The notes: generated from the sequence alone by a model not told the origin. DNA of 64,000 bases from Gemmatimonadota bacterium (GCA_003222155.1 QHUU01000059.1:1-64000); one strand, 5' to 3'; counted from the stretch's first letter, positions 19,193 through 28,793 are shown. Numbers and translations are program-made.

Positions 19193-19729
19193 ATGCGTGC
19201 GGTGCTTCGGCTTGTCGCTATGATCGGCCTCCTGGCGGCCGGCTTATCGAGTCAGGGAGCGGCGCAACATCCACAGACGCGCAAGGGATTCTGGATCGGC
19301 TTCGGGTTCGGCTGGGGATCGCTGGGGTTCTCGTGCAATGGGTGCACAGGCAGCGAGAGCGCGGTGAGCGGGTACCTCAAGCTCGGGGGAACGCTGAGCC
19401 CCAACCTGCTGCTGGGTGGCGAGACGAACGGCTGGACCAAGAGCCAGGGCGGATCGACGCTGACGGCTGGGAACGCGTCGATGGCGCTCTACTACTATCC
19501 CCAAGCGACCGGGGGCTTTTTCCTGCGCGGCGGGGTCGGGATCGTGAGCCTCGCGGCCACAGGGTTCAGCTCCGAGACGGGCTTCGGGCTCGTGACGGGC
19601 GTCGGGTATGACCTCCGCGTCGCCGGGAACACCTCGATCACGCCGGTCGCCAACTTCAACTGGGGCGCACCGGAGTCCGGCGTGAAGCAGCACGTCTTTC
19701 AGCTCGCCCTCGGCGTGACTTTCCACTAG
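19193..19729 (+). CDS. Putative outer-membrane beta-barrel protein, paralogue 1
   Basis: Signal peptide; GFWIGFGFGWGSLGFSCNGC; ends LALGVTFH. Confidence 0.65.
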   Translation: MRAVLRLVAMIGLLAAGLSSQGAAQHPQTRKGFWIGFGFGWGSLGFSCNGCTGSESAVSGYLKLGGTLSPNLLLGGETNGWTKSQGGSTLTAGNASMALYYYPQATGGFFLRGGVGIVSLAATGFSSETGFGLVTGVGYDLRVAGNTSITPVANFNWGAPESGVKQHVFQLALGVTFH

Positions 19730-19846
19730 GAGACGCGGGACGGTCGGCTGACCGCAGGCGAGGACACCACTGCCTCGCCTGCGTGCTCCCATCACCCGGC
19801 ATGGAACTCGCCTTGACCCCCGCCGTCACCGGCGCACGGGGTTTCC

Positions 19847-20422
19847 ATGTCAACGGCCACACGCGTCGTCGTCTTATCGGTCGCGCTCGTCTGCGGTGCC
19901 GCCGCGGCGCACGCGCAGTATCCGCAGCGGCACGACGGGTTCTGGCTCGGCTTCGGGCTCGGTTACGGGTCGGCCGGAGTCACATGTGACGGTTGCAACC
20001 GCGCGTCCCGGCAGGACGGCGTCACCGGGTTCGTGAAGCTGGGCGGCGCGCCCAGCCGCAACCTGCTCATCGGCGGCGCCATCAACGCCTGGGGGCATTC
20101 CGACGGCAATGCCACCGAAACCATGGCGACCATTACGGCGTCGCTCTACCTGTACCCGCGGCTGCGCAGCGGCTTCTTTGTCACCGGCGGGCTCGGGTTC
20201 TCCAACTATCACATCAACTCCACGCCCTCGTGGGACGGCACGGGATGGGGGTTCACGGCAGGCGCCGGATACGACCTCCGCTTCGGGCGCGACGTCTCGC
20301 TCACGCCGGTCGTCAACTATTTCTGGGGAGGGGTGGGCGACGTTTACCGGGGGGGGCTAACGCCGTTCACCGGCTGGAGGCAGAACGTCCTCGACGTGGG
20401 GTTGGGTGTGACGTTCCACTAG
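19847..20422 (+). CDS. Putative outer-membrane beta-barrel protein, paralogue 2
   Basis: Signal peptide; GFWLGFGLGYGSAGVTCDGC; ends GLGVTFH; same architecture as 19193..19729. Confidence 0.65.
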   Translation: MSTATRVVVLSVALVCGAAAAHAQYPQRHDGFWLGFGLGYGSAGVTCDGCNRASRQDGVTGFVKLGGAPSRNLLIGGAINAWGHSDGNATETMATITASLYLYPRLRSGFFVTGGLGFSNYHINSTPSWDGTGWGFTAGAGYDLRFGRDVSLTPVVNYFWGGVGDVYRGGLTPFTGWRQNVLDVGLGVTFH

Positions 20423-20869
20423 GCTGAGCGCCGCCGCTCCCTTGCCGAGGGCGCGGAGCAGGCGTACGGCCTGGGCCTGCTGCCGCGCGGGCAGGGCGGC
20501 GACGGCGCGCCGCATCGCGTTCGCGTGCGGGGGAAAGATCCGCCCGATGAGACGCCGCCCTGCAGGGGTGAGGGCGAGCAGCACCACGCGACGATCGCGG
20601 CCGGACGGCCGGCGGCGCACCAGGCCGCGCTTCACGAGCTTATCCACGACATAGGTGGTGCTCGACGATTCGACCAGGATGCGGCGCTGCACCTCGCACA
20701 CCGGCAGCCTGCCCTTGTGGTACAGCACTTCCAGCACGCCGAACTCCGTCGCGCCCAGACCGAAGCGGGCGATACTGGCGCGGGAATGATGCTCCACCGC
20801 GTCGAACGCCCGGGCCAGGGTGACCCAGAGCTTCAGTGGGGTGTCGGTTCGCTGCGATGCCTCAACCAT
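20357..20869 (-). CDS. MarR-family transcriptional regulator
   Basis: LWVTLARAFDAVEHHSRASIARFGLGATEFGVLEVLYHKGRLPVCEVQRRILVESSSTTYVVDKLVKRGLVRRRPSGRDRRVVLLALTPAG. Confidence 0.9.
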   Translation of the reverse strand: MVEASQRTDTPLKLWVTLARAFDAVEHHSRASIARFGLGATEFGVLEVLYHKGRLPVCEVQRRILVESSSTTYVVDKLVKRGLVRRRPSGRDRRVVLLALTPAGRRLIGRIFPPHANAMRRAVAALPARQQAQAVRLLRALGKGAAALSLVERHTQPHVEDVLPPAGERR

Positions 20870-20925
20870 CTCGCCTCGGGAACCGGAAAAGGAAGCCGGT
20901 TGTTCCCCCCTCCGTAGAAGTCGAA

Positions 20926-20943
20926 TATCTCGATTTCGAGATA
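20926..20943. promoter_or_regulatory. Putative MarR operator, perfect palindrome TATCTCGA-TT-TCGAGATA
   Basis: 8-bp perfect inverted repeat in the marR/doxX divergent intergenic, 9 bp before the doxX ATG. Confidence 0.75.
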
Positions 20944-20952
20944 CTTTTTTCA

Positions 20953-21378
20953 ATGGAGGATGGGACAATGCTTGCGGATCTGGGATTGCTGCTGCTGCGG
21001 TTGACGCTGGGGGCGGTGTTCCTGGCGCACGGCGCGCAGAAGGCGTTCGGGGCGTTCGGCGGACCGGGGTTCGAGGGCGCGGCGGGCTTCATCGGAAGCA
21101 TGGGGTTCCGTCCGGCCCGGGTGTGGGCCGCCGTGGCGGTGGGGGGAGAGCTCGTGGCCGGGTTACTGTTCGTGCTCGGTCTGCTCACGCCGCTGGCGGG
21201 ACTGCTGGTGCTGGCCACGATGGCCGTCGCGATCGCCAAGGTGCACGGGCCGAAGGGGTTCTTCGTGCAGGACGGCGGCTTCGAGTACAACCTGGTGCTG
21301 ATCATCGCCGCCGTGGCGGTGGCCGCGGTCGGACCCGGGGCGTTCTCGCTGGACCATCTGCTGGGGCTCGCGCGGTAA
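20953..21378 (+). CDS. DoxX-family membrane protein
   Basis: LLLLRLTLGAVFLAHGAQKAFGAFGGPGFEGAAGFIGSMGF; four predicted TM segments. Confidence 0.85.
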   Translation: MEDGTMLADLGLLLLRLTLGAVFLAHGAQKAFGAFGGPGFEGAAGFIGSMGFRPARVWAAVAVGGELVAGLLFVLGLLTPLAGLLVLATMAVAIAKVHGPKGFFVQDGGFEYNLVLIIAAVAVAAVGPGAFSLDHLLGLAR

Positions 21379-21495
21379 AGTCACCGATTTCATAGATTCC
21401 CCCGTCGCGTTCACCGGCGGGGGAACCTGGACACGCTTGTCCCGAAACTTTTCACCACCCTCAAAGGGTACAGCCGCGGGCAGCTCCTCACCGAT

Positions 21496-23148
21496 GTGAC
21501 CGCGGGTGTGATCGTGGGCATCGTGGCGCTGCCGCTGGCGATCGCGTTCGCGATCGCCAGTGGCGTGAGCCCGGAGCGCGGCCTGTTCACCGCCATCGTG
21601 GCGGGCTTCCTGATCTCGGCGCTGGGCGGCTCGCGCGTGCAGATCGGCGGGCCCACGGGCGCGTTCGTGGTGATCGTCTACGCCATCGTGCAGCGGCACG
21701 GCGTGGAGGGCCTCGCGATGGCGACGCTCATGGCGGGGCTCATTCTCGTGGCATTCGGGCTCGCCCGCCTGGGCGCCGCGATCAAGTTCATCCCCTATCC
21801 CGTTACGATCGGATTCACGAGCGGCATCGCTCTGATCATTCTGTCGGGCGAGGTCAAGGATTTCCTCGGGCTCAAGATGGGCCCCGTGCCCGCCGACTTC
21901 GTGGCGCGCTGGCGGACGTTCGTGGCGCATCTCGACTCGCTCAATCTCTGGGCGGTGGCCGTTGGGGCCGTCACCGTGGCCATCATCGTCGTGTGGCCCC
22001 GGATCAGCCGGCGCGTTCCCAGTCCGTTCGTCGCACTCATCGTCACCACGGCGGCCGCGCAGCTGTGGCACCTGCCCGTCGACACCATCGGCAGCCGGTT
22101 CGGGGTGATCAACGCCGTGTTGCCGGCTCCGTCGCTGCCCGCCGTCACCTTCCGCCAGATCCCGGGGCTCATGGGCGCGGCCTTCACGATCGCCCTGCTC
22201 GGCGCCGTCGAATCACTGCTCTCCGCCGTCGTGGCGGACGGGATGATCGGAGGACGCCACCGGTCGAACATGGAGCTCGTGGCGCAGGGCGTCGCCAACA
22301 TCGCGTCCCCGCTGTTCGGCGGCATCCCCGCGACCGGGGCGATCGCCCGCACCGCGACCAATGTGAAGAACGGCGGGCGCACGCCGGTCGCCGGCATGAC
22401 GCACGCGGTCACGCTGCTCCTGATCGCGCTGTTCTTCGGCCGCTGGGCTGGGCTGATCCCCATGGCCACACTGGCGGGGATTCTCGTGGTGGTCGCCTAC
22501 AGCATGAGCGAGTGGCGCACCTTCGTGGCCGAGTTCCGGGCGCCCAAGAGCGACGTAGCGGTGCTGCTCACCACGTTCCTGCTCACGGTGCTGTGGGATT
22601 TGACGGTGGCGATCGAGGTCGGGATGGTGCTCGCGGCCTTCCTCTTCATGCGGCGCATGGCGGAGGTGACCAACGTCAGCGCGCTGACGCACGAGCTCCA
22701 GGACCCGAAGGACGACTTCGAGGGCGATCCCAACGCGGTGCGGCGGCGTGTGGTGCCGCCCGGCGTCGAAGTGTACGAGATCACCGGGCCGTTCTTCTTC
22801 GGGGCGGCGGAGACCTTCAAGGAGCGCCTGGGTCGCATCGCGCTGCGGCCCAAGGTGCTGATCCTGCGGATGCGGCACGTGCCGGCGATCGATTCCACCG
22901 GCCTCCATGCGCTGCGCGATCTGGTGCGGCGCAGCCGCCAGAGCGGCACGCTGGTGCTGCTCTCCGACGTGCACGCGCAGCCGGTCGTAGCGCTCGAGCG
23001 CTCCGGGCTGTACGACGAGATGGGCGAGGAGAACGTGCACGGCAACATCGACGACGCATTGAACCGGGCGCGCGAGCATTTGGGGCTCGCGGCCGAGCCG
23101 CGGCCCGCATTCGCGACGCCCACCGTGGCGCGCGAGGGGAAGGCGTGA
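21496..23148 (+). CDS. SulP-family anion transporter with C-terminal STAS domain (true start probably slightly upstream)
   Basis: GVIVGIVALPLAIAFAIASGVSPERGLFTAIVAGFLISALGGSRVQIGGPTGAFVV; STAS-like VLILRMRHVPAIDSTGLHALRDL. Confidence 0.92.
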   Translation: MTAGVIVGIVALPLAIAFAIASGVSPERGLFTAIVAGFLISALGGSRVQIGGPTGAFVVIVYAIVQRHGVEGLAMATLMAGLILVAFGLARLGAAIKFIPYPVTIGFTSGIALIILSGEVKDFLGLKMGPVPADFVARWRTFVAHLDSLNLWAVAVGAVTVAIIVVWPRISRRVPSPFVALIVTTAAAQLWHLPVDTIGSRFGVINAVLPAPSLPAVTFRQIPGLMGAAFTIALLGAVESLLSAVVADGMIGGRHRSNMELVAQGVANIASPLFGGIPATGAIARTATNVKNGGRTPVAGMTHAVTLLLIALFFGRWAGLIPMATLAGILVVVAYSMSEWRTFVAEFRAPKSDVAVLLTTFLLTVLWDLTVAIEVGMVLAAFLFMRRMAEVTNVSALTHELQDPKDDFEGDPNAVRRRVVPPGVEVYEITGPFFFGAAETFKERLGRIALRPKVLILRMRHVPAIDSTGLHALRDLVRRSRQSGTLVLLSDVHAQPVVALERSGLYDEMGEENVHGNIDDALNRAREHLGLAAEPRPAFATPTVAREGKA

Positions 23149-23151
23149 GGT

Positions 23152-23685
23152 CTACGGCCGCTCGCGGTACCGGTCGCGGTCCTCGCGGGGCAGAATCATG
23201 GCCCGGGCGACGGCCGTCGCATCGACGGCGATCAGGAGGCCGTCCCGCGGCAAGGTCTGCACGCCGACGACGGTCCCGGCAGGCGAGTTCCGCTGTGGGA
23301 AGAAGTCGGGCGCGGCGGCGCGGATCACGTCCAGGTCGGCCGGCTTGGCATTGACGACGTAGATGGTGAGCTTCGCGACGTCGGCGGGCGTCACCCCTGC
23401 GATGCGGAGCACGGTCGCGAGATTCGCGAACGCCTGGGCGGCCTGGGCGCGCAGATCGCCGGGTCCGACGAGCTGGCCCGTCGAGTCGAGCGCCACCTCT
23501 CCCGAGACATAGACGGTCGGCCCGACCTTCACGGCGTGCGTAAAGCCGGGGAGAGCGGCGAGCGTCCCGGGGTTGATGTAGCGTGCGTTGACAGGGTCCG
23601 GCCCCGGTCGGAGGGCGCCGGGCGTGGGGGCGACGCAGGCGGCGAACAGAACAGCGGCGGCGGGAGTCAGCTGGGCGATCCGCAT
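23152..23685 (-). CDS. RidA/YjgF-family protein with lipoprotein-like signal
   Basis: MRIAQLTPAAAVLFAAC..., VKVGPTVYVSGEVALDSTGQLVG...QAAQAFANLATVLRIAG...ADVAKLTIYVV. Confidence 0.82.
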   Translation of the reverse strand: MRIAQLTPAAAVLFAACVAPTPGALRPGPDPVNARYINPGTLAALPGFTHAVKVGPTVYVSGEVALDSTGQLVGPGDLRAQAAQAFANLATVLRIAGVTPADVAKLTIYVVNAKPADLDVIRAAAPDFFPQRNSPAGTVVGVQTLPRDGLLIAVDATAVARAMILPREDRDRYRERP

Positions 23686-23762
23686 GCGATGCTCCTCGAG
23701 GTGGGTGATCTGCACGTTCAATGCCACTCTGTATACGCCGTCCACGGGTCGGAGTTCAACCC

Positions 23763-25007
23763 TCAAAACAGGAACCCGGCGCGGACGTAAATCGCCGTGC
23801 GCTCGGGGCTCCGGGCCACCGCGATCGACAGCAGGTTGGCGCGGCGGTGTTGCCAGGCGAGCCACACCCCACCCCCCGCCGCGGCATGCCAGCGGTCCGA
23901 CGACTCGCCGGCGGCTCACACGCGCCCCGCGTCCGCGAGCCCGAAGAGGCCCACGTCGCCCAGCGGCAGGCGACCCGCGACGAACCGCAGCTCGGCGTTC
24001 CCATACGCGCCGCGCCGTCCGGCAAAGCGCTGCTCGGCGTAGCCCCGCACCGTCGTTTCACCGCCCAGATACACGAGCTCCTGGAACGGGACGGTCCCGC
24101 CCACCGCGGCCCCGCCCACGCGCAGCGCGAGGGTCGCGGCGGGCGGGTCGCCTGCCGAGAGGTAGGTCGACGCCTCCGCCGACATGCTCCCGAACGGCTC
24201 GACCACGTTCCAGACCGCAGGGTGCCACTGCCCGGCGAAGCTTGCGTGCAGGCCCCGGGCCGGGGCGGCCGGGAGGTCGCGCGTGTCGAGCTCGAGCGCG
24301 GCACGCACGCCGACCTGACCGAAGCGACCGGTCCCGTAATACGGCCCGGTCGTGCCGAGCACGGTGCCGGGATCGGCGTCGGTGTGAGCGTATGTGAGGA
24401 GCGGCCCCAGGGTGAGCCGGAGACGCGGCACGAGCGGTATCGCCACCCGGGGGCCGAGCCGCAGCTGAGTCTGGCGCAGGCGGTACACGCTGTCCGGCTG
24501 CGATCCATCGGTCTCGTTCCCCGTTCCATAGAACCGAATGAGCTCGAGGGTGGAGGCGCGCAGCTCTACGTAGAGAATCGCCGGAAAGAGCGGTCGCCGG
24601 AACTCACCCGCCGCGTCCACGCGGTACCCGGCCGCGCTGGTGGCGTACGCGGCCTCGGCGAAGAGGCGCGTGCTCGGGGGCAGGGCATGGAATCCATAGC
24701 GGGTGTAACTGACTCCCGCCCCGATGATCAGTCCGATGTCGGGAGAATAGCTCACGCCCCAGAGCGGCACCGTCTGCGGTCGCCAGGCGCTTGGGCCGCC
24801 TTGGGAAGAAGCTTGTGGTGGTCGCGCGGAGGCCACCACACACACGGCGGCGAGCGCGCGGGCACCGCGGATCGAGCGGGCAAGAGCGGCGGGCCCGGAT
24901 GCGGGTATTATTCCGGCATCACGCAGCGGGAGACGTCCGATGAGGTACGGGTCATTGCTTGCGCTGGTCGCATGCGCCACGGTGCCGCTGGCGGCGCAGC
25001 ATCCCAT
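23763..25007 (-). pseudogene. Outer-membrane surface antigen/Omp85-type barrel gene interrupted by an in-frame TGA at 23918..23916
   Basis: ORF 23916..25007 ends GLFGLADAGRV*; the same frame continues 50 sense codons (AAGESSDRWHAAAGGGVWLAWQHRRANLLSIAVARSPERTAIYVRAGFLF) to a TGA at 23765..23763. 5' start uncertain. Confidence 0.7.
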
Positions 25008-25461
25008 GATGGGACAGGGCGGGATGGGTCAGACCATGGATGACGCGATGATGCACCACATGGGCCCCGCCATGAGGAAGGTGATGTTGTACACGCCGCA
25101 ACACCTGCTCGCGCGCAAGGACGCGCTCGGCCTCACCGCCGATCAGGTGACGGGCCTCACGAGGCTGCGCGATGCCGCGAAGGCGGCCGAAGAGTCCGCT
25201 GAGAACGAGGCGCAGGCACATATGAATGAAGGCGAGCAGGCCGCGAGCGCCCCCAAGCCCGACACGAGCGCTCTGAAAGTCCACTTCCAGGCGGCCCATA
25301 ACGCGATGTGGAAGGCGCATTGGGCGATGATCGCGTCCGCGGCACAGGCCCGGGCCGTCCTCAGCGACGCTCAGCAGGTCAAGATGCAGACGTGGGCCGA
25401 CTCGATGCAGACGTGGATGCAGCAACACCGCCAGATGATGAAGCCGGGCGAGTCGCACTGA
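24940..25461 (+). CDS. Met/His-rich Spy/CpxP-like periplasmic protein
   Basis: Signal peptide, HPMMGQGGMGQTMDDAMMHHMGPAMRK, LGLTADQVTGLTRLRD (LTxxQ-type). Confidence 0.6.
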   Translation: MRYGSLLALVACATVPLAAQHPMMGQGGMGQTMDDAMMHHMGPAMRKVMLYTPQHLLARKDALGLTADQVTGLTRLRDAAKAAEESAENEAQAHMNEGEQAASAPKPDTSALKVHFQAAHNAMWKAHWAMIASAAQARAVLSDAQQVKMQTWADSMQTWMQQHRQMMKPGESH

Positions 25462-25470
25462 TTGTGAAGG

Positions 25471-27009
25471 TCACTCGCGCACGCGCACTGCGTCCGCGAC
25501 CACTACGGAGCCGCTCGCGCCGCGCCGCAGCAGCACGACTCGATTCCATCCGGGCGGAAGCGTCCACGTCCCGAGCGTGTGCCAGCTCCCGCCGCCGGTC
25601 CGCTGATCGACGGTCAGGGTCGCGACGGTGTTGCCCGCGGCCGTGACCACTGCGTAAGCGGCCAGCGGTGACCGGTTCGACCCGCTCGTCCAGCGGGCGT
25701 CGACCGTGCGGGGGCCCGCTGTCGCCACCAGGAACGAGAACACCGCACTGTCCGCCGCGTCCGGTTGAGTGGGCGCCCAGCGATATCCGCCGCCGTAGAA
25801 GTCGGGCGTAGTATCCGAGGCCGGCCACGCCGCCGGCACCGCCGCCGTCGCGACGCCCAGGTCGTTGAACTCCGCCGAATCGTCCACCACCAGCTCCCCG
25901 CACCGCGCCTGCACCCGGTGCAGGTACGCGACCCAGGGCCAGTGCGGTCCCGGATCGGTGCGGTTCGCCGGCTGCAGCTGCCCGTGCCCCACGATGTGCT
26001 GCCAGTCGCGCGGGATCCCGTGATCGCGCGTGACGTCGCACACCAGCGCCGCCGACGCATCGAGCTGCGCGCGGGGGAAGGAGTCCTGTGACGCGAAGCC
26101 GGCATGCTCGATCCCCACCGTGAAGTGGTTGCTCTGCACCCCGTTGAGCCAGCAGTCGTGGCGCCGGTTCAGCGTGCAGTCGTACAGCGCCGCGATGTGC
26201 CACGCGCGGTTCTGCTCGAGCACGAGCTGGGAGATGGCGCTGCCGTCCTCGTTCACCACGTAATGGGCGCTGGCCTGCGAGACGGGATTCTCGAGCCAGC
26301 TCCAGCAACTCGTGTAGTTGCTCTCGCAGGTGTGGATGATCACCAGGTGGATCGCCCCGGTCGAATCGGCGGCCCGCTGGTCGAAGTTGGGCGACGGTCG
26401 CCACACCGCAGGTGCGTAGTCCGGCGCTCCGGTTGCCGGAGGCGGGGGGCAGGCGCCCGGTGCCGCCGGGGGCGCAAGGCTCGGCCCAGCTCCGGTGCGC
26501 GCGAGCGCACGGTCCACCTCACGCGCGTACGCCGCACGGCCTTCGTGGAGCCCGATGTCGCTGTAGCGGGACACGACGGTGGACCATGCCTCGATGCGCG
26601 TCCGGTCGATGCCGGCCTCGCGCGCGTACAGGTCGAGGAGCGCGGCCGCGGCACGGATGTTCGCGACGGGCTCGTGGCGCGCCGCCTCGACGGATACCCC
26701 TGCGAGTGCGGCTCCCCGCTCGAGCGTCGCGCCTCGCAACGCCATGACCCCGAACGCCGGAGCCCGCCCGGGGAATTCTTCCGCCCCTTCTACCATCTGC
26801 CAGCGGGTCTCCACCCAGCCGAGCCCCGCGAGCAATGCCGGCGGCACGTGGAACTCGGCCCCAGCCGCCCGGAACGCGGAGTCGAATGGCGACGGTCGGG
26901 AGGCGGGCGGCGCGACGTCGGCGACCAGCTGGCTGGCGGGGCACGGCTCCACCGGCGCATGACGACAGGCGGCGAACAGGACGAGCAGCGCCGGCGCCGC
27001 CTTGCTCAT
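25471..27009 (-). CDS. N-acetylmuramoyl-L-alanine amidase with lytic-transglycosylase-like N-terminus and golvesin-like C-terminus
   Basis: PPALLAGLGWVETRWQ (SLT-like), LVIIHTCESNYTSCWSWL...ASAHYVVNEDGSAISQLV...TVGIEHAGF...IVGHGQLQPANRTDPGPHW (amidase_2), YGGGYRWAPTQP...VFSFLVATAG (golvesin-like). Confidence 0.8.
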   Translation of the reverse strand: MSKAAPALLVLFAACRHAPVEPCPASQLVADVAPPASRPSPFDSAFRAAGAEFHVPPALLAGLGWVETRWQMVEGAEEFPGRAPAFGVMALRGATLERGAALAGVSVEAARHEPVANIRAAAALLDLYAREAGIDRTRIEAWSTVVSRYSDIGLHEGRAAYAREVDRALARTGAGPSLAPPAAPGACPPPPATGAPDYAPAVWRPSPNFDQRAADSTGAIHLVIIHTCESNYTSCWSWLENPVSQASAHYVVNEDGSAISQLVLEQNRAWHIAALYDCTLNRRHDCWLNGVQSNHFTVGIEHAGFASQDSFPRAQLDASAALVCDVTRDHGIPRDWQHIVGHGQLQPANRTDPGPHWPWVAYLHRVQARCGELVVDDSAEFNDLGVATAAVPAAWPASDTTPDFYGGGYRWAPTQPDAADSAVFSFLVATAGPRTVDARWTSGSNRSPLAAYAVVTAAGNTVATLTVDQRTGGGSWHTLGTWTLPPGWNRVVLLRRGASGSVVVADAVRVRE

Positions 27010-27584
27010 GGTCCCTGCTTCACATCGAGCAGCAGACGCGCGGGTCCCGCGAGCTCGGTCACGCGATACGGCTCCTTCGTGGGGAGGCCCAGGACCCACT
27101 CCACCTGGCCTTCGAAATCACACACCAGCTTCACTTCCCGGACGGCGGGCAAGCCGGGCACGAGGTCGCGCTGCCGGGGGACCGGGTTGCCGTGGTCGTC
27201 GTGCGCCGAGGCGGGCTCGAGATGGACGACGAGACGCTCGCTGCCTGCCACCGACACCACATCCCCCGACCCGCAACTCCTTACCGGACCCGCCGCGTAT
27301 TCCACCCGATAGCCGGGCGCGCTATCGGTCGAGAGCTCGAATGCGACGCGGTCGTACCCGCGCGCTGACGCAGCGGTCACCGAGCGGAGCATGGCGGCCG
27401 GGACGCCGGCCCGCGTGGGCCTGAGCCGCTGCACGGGAGCCGTTGTGCCGGCGAAGGTGGTATCCTGCGACGCCGACGCCGGCGTCGCGCTCGGCGCACC
27501 GAGGGCAGACTGGCGCGGCTCCCTGCCACGGCATGCGGCCCAGACGAGCGCGGCTAAGGCGACCGGTACGAAGCGGCGGGGCAT
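27006..27584 (-). CDS. Lipoprotein with AMIN-like domain
   Basis: Lipobox LVWAAC; GYDRVAFELSTDSAPGYRVEYAAGP...GPARLLLDVKQ. Confidence 0.6.
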   Translation of the reverse strand: MPRRFVPVALAALVWAACRGREPRQSALGAPSATPASASQDTTFAGTTAPVQRLRPTRAGVPAAMLRSVTAASARGYDRVAFELSTDSAPGYRVEYAAGPVRSCGSGDVVSVAGSERLVVHLEPASAHDDHGNPVPRQRDLVPGLPAVREVKLVCDFEGQVEWVLGLPTKEPYRVTELAGPARLLLDVKQGP

Positions 27585-27621
27585 GGTCGGCGTTATACCC
27601 CGCTCGATCGGATCGCGTCGC

Positions 27622-27649
27622 TTGACACATCAATATTCATTGATATATT
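27622..27649 (+). promoter_or_regulatory. arsR promoter with embedded inverted repeat
   Basis: TTGACA-16 bp-TATATT; palindrome ATCAAT-attc-ATTGAT (27629..27644) fills the spacer. Confidence 0.75.
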
Positions 27650-27657
27650 ACTTGGTC

Positions 27658-27984
27658 ATGGCAGCCACGACGTTTCCCGAGATCGGCAATGCGGCAAGGG
27701 TGTTCCACGCCCTCTCCGACGAGACCAGGCTCGAGATCGTGCGGCTGCTGTCGCACGGCGAGCGTTGCGTGTGCGAGCTGCAGGGTGCGCTCGACGCCGC
27801 GCAATCGCGTTTGTCCTTCCATTTGAAGACGCTGAAGGATGCAGGGGTGGTGAGCGACCGGCGGGAGGGCCGGTGGGTGTATTACGCGTTGAACCGCGAC
27901 GCGCTCGACGAGATCGCCGGGTTCGCTGTCGCGGTGAAGCCTGGCAAGCACGCGGGCAGCTGCGCCCAGGCTTGTTGCTCATGA
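27658..27984 (+). CDS. arsR: ArsR/SmtB-family arsenic-responsive repressor
   Basis: ARVFHALSDETRLEIVRLLSHGERCVCELQGALDAAQSRLSFHLKTLKDAGVVSDRREGRWVYYAL; Cys-rich C-terminus CAQACCS. Confidence 0.93.
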   Translation: MAATTFPEIGNAARVFHALSDETRLEIVRLLSHGERCVCELQGALDAAQSRLSFHLKTLKDAGVVSDRREGRWVYYALNRDALDEIAGFAVAVKPGKHAGSCAQACCS

Positions 27985-28793
27985 GCGGCGAGCCGATCCG
28001 CCCGATCGATCCGATTAAGGAGACGGTCAAGGCCAAGTACGGGCAGGCGGCCATCCGGGTGCTCGGCGGCGCAGGCGGGACGTGCGGCTGCGATCCGGTC
28101 AGCTCGAGCCTCTACGACGCCGCCGAGACGACCGCACTCCCCGAAGGGGCGGTGCTCGCCTCGCTCGGCTGCGGCAATCCCACCGCGTTGGCCGAGCTGC
28201 ACGAGGGCGAAGTCGTGCTCGACCTGGGGTCCGGCGGCGGGATCGATGTCTTGTTGTCTGCCAAGCGCGTGGGTCTGACCGGCAAGGCGTACGGCCTCGA
28301 CATGACCGACGAGATGTTGGCGCTCGCGCGCGAGAACCAGCGCAAGGCCGGCGTCGCGAACGTCGAATTCCTCAAGGGCGAGATCGAGAGCATCCCGCTA
28401 CCGGACGCCTCCGTCGACGTCATCATCTCGAATTGCGTGATCAATCTGTCGGCCGACAAGCGCCGGGTGCTGGGTGAGGCGTTCCGCGTGCTCAAGCCGG
28501 GTGGCCGCTTTGCCGTTTCGGACGTGGTGGTGCGGGGCGAGATCCCGGCCGCGGTGCGGCGCAGCATGGAGCTATGGGTGGGGTGCATCGCAGGAGCGCT
28601 CGAGGAGGAAGAGTACAGGGGACTCCTCGCCGGTGTCGGCTTCGTGGACGTCGGGATCGAGCCGACGCGCATCTACGAGTTCGCAGATGCCCGGGCCGTG
28701 CTGTCGGGCGCCGGCCTAGACGCCGACGTGCTGGCGCGCGAGGTCGGCGGCCGGATCATGGGGGCATTCGTGCGCGCCAGAAAACCGGTGTGA
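27981..28793 (+). CDS. arsM: Arsenite S-adenosylmethyltransferase
   Basis: SLGCGNPTALAELHEGEVVLDLGSGGGIDVLLSAKRVG...VIISNCVINLSADKRRVLGEAFRVLKPGGRFAVSD; ATGA overlap with arsR. Confidence 0.95.
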   Translation: MSGEPIRPIDPIKETVKAKYGQAAIRVLGGAGGTCGCDPVSSSLYDAAETTALPEGAVLASLGCGNPTALAELHEGEVVLDLGSGGGIDVLLSAKRVGLTGKAYGLDMTDEMLALARENQRKAGVANVEFLKGEIESIPLPDASVDVIISNCVINLSADKRRVLGEAFRVLKPGGRFAVSDVVVRGEIPAAVRRSMELWVGCIAGALEEEEYRGLLAGVGFVDVGIEPTRIYEFADARAVLSGAGLDADVLAREVGGRIMGAFVRARKPV

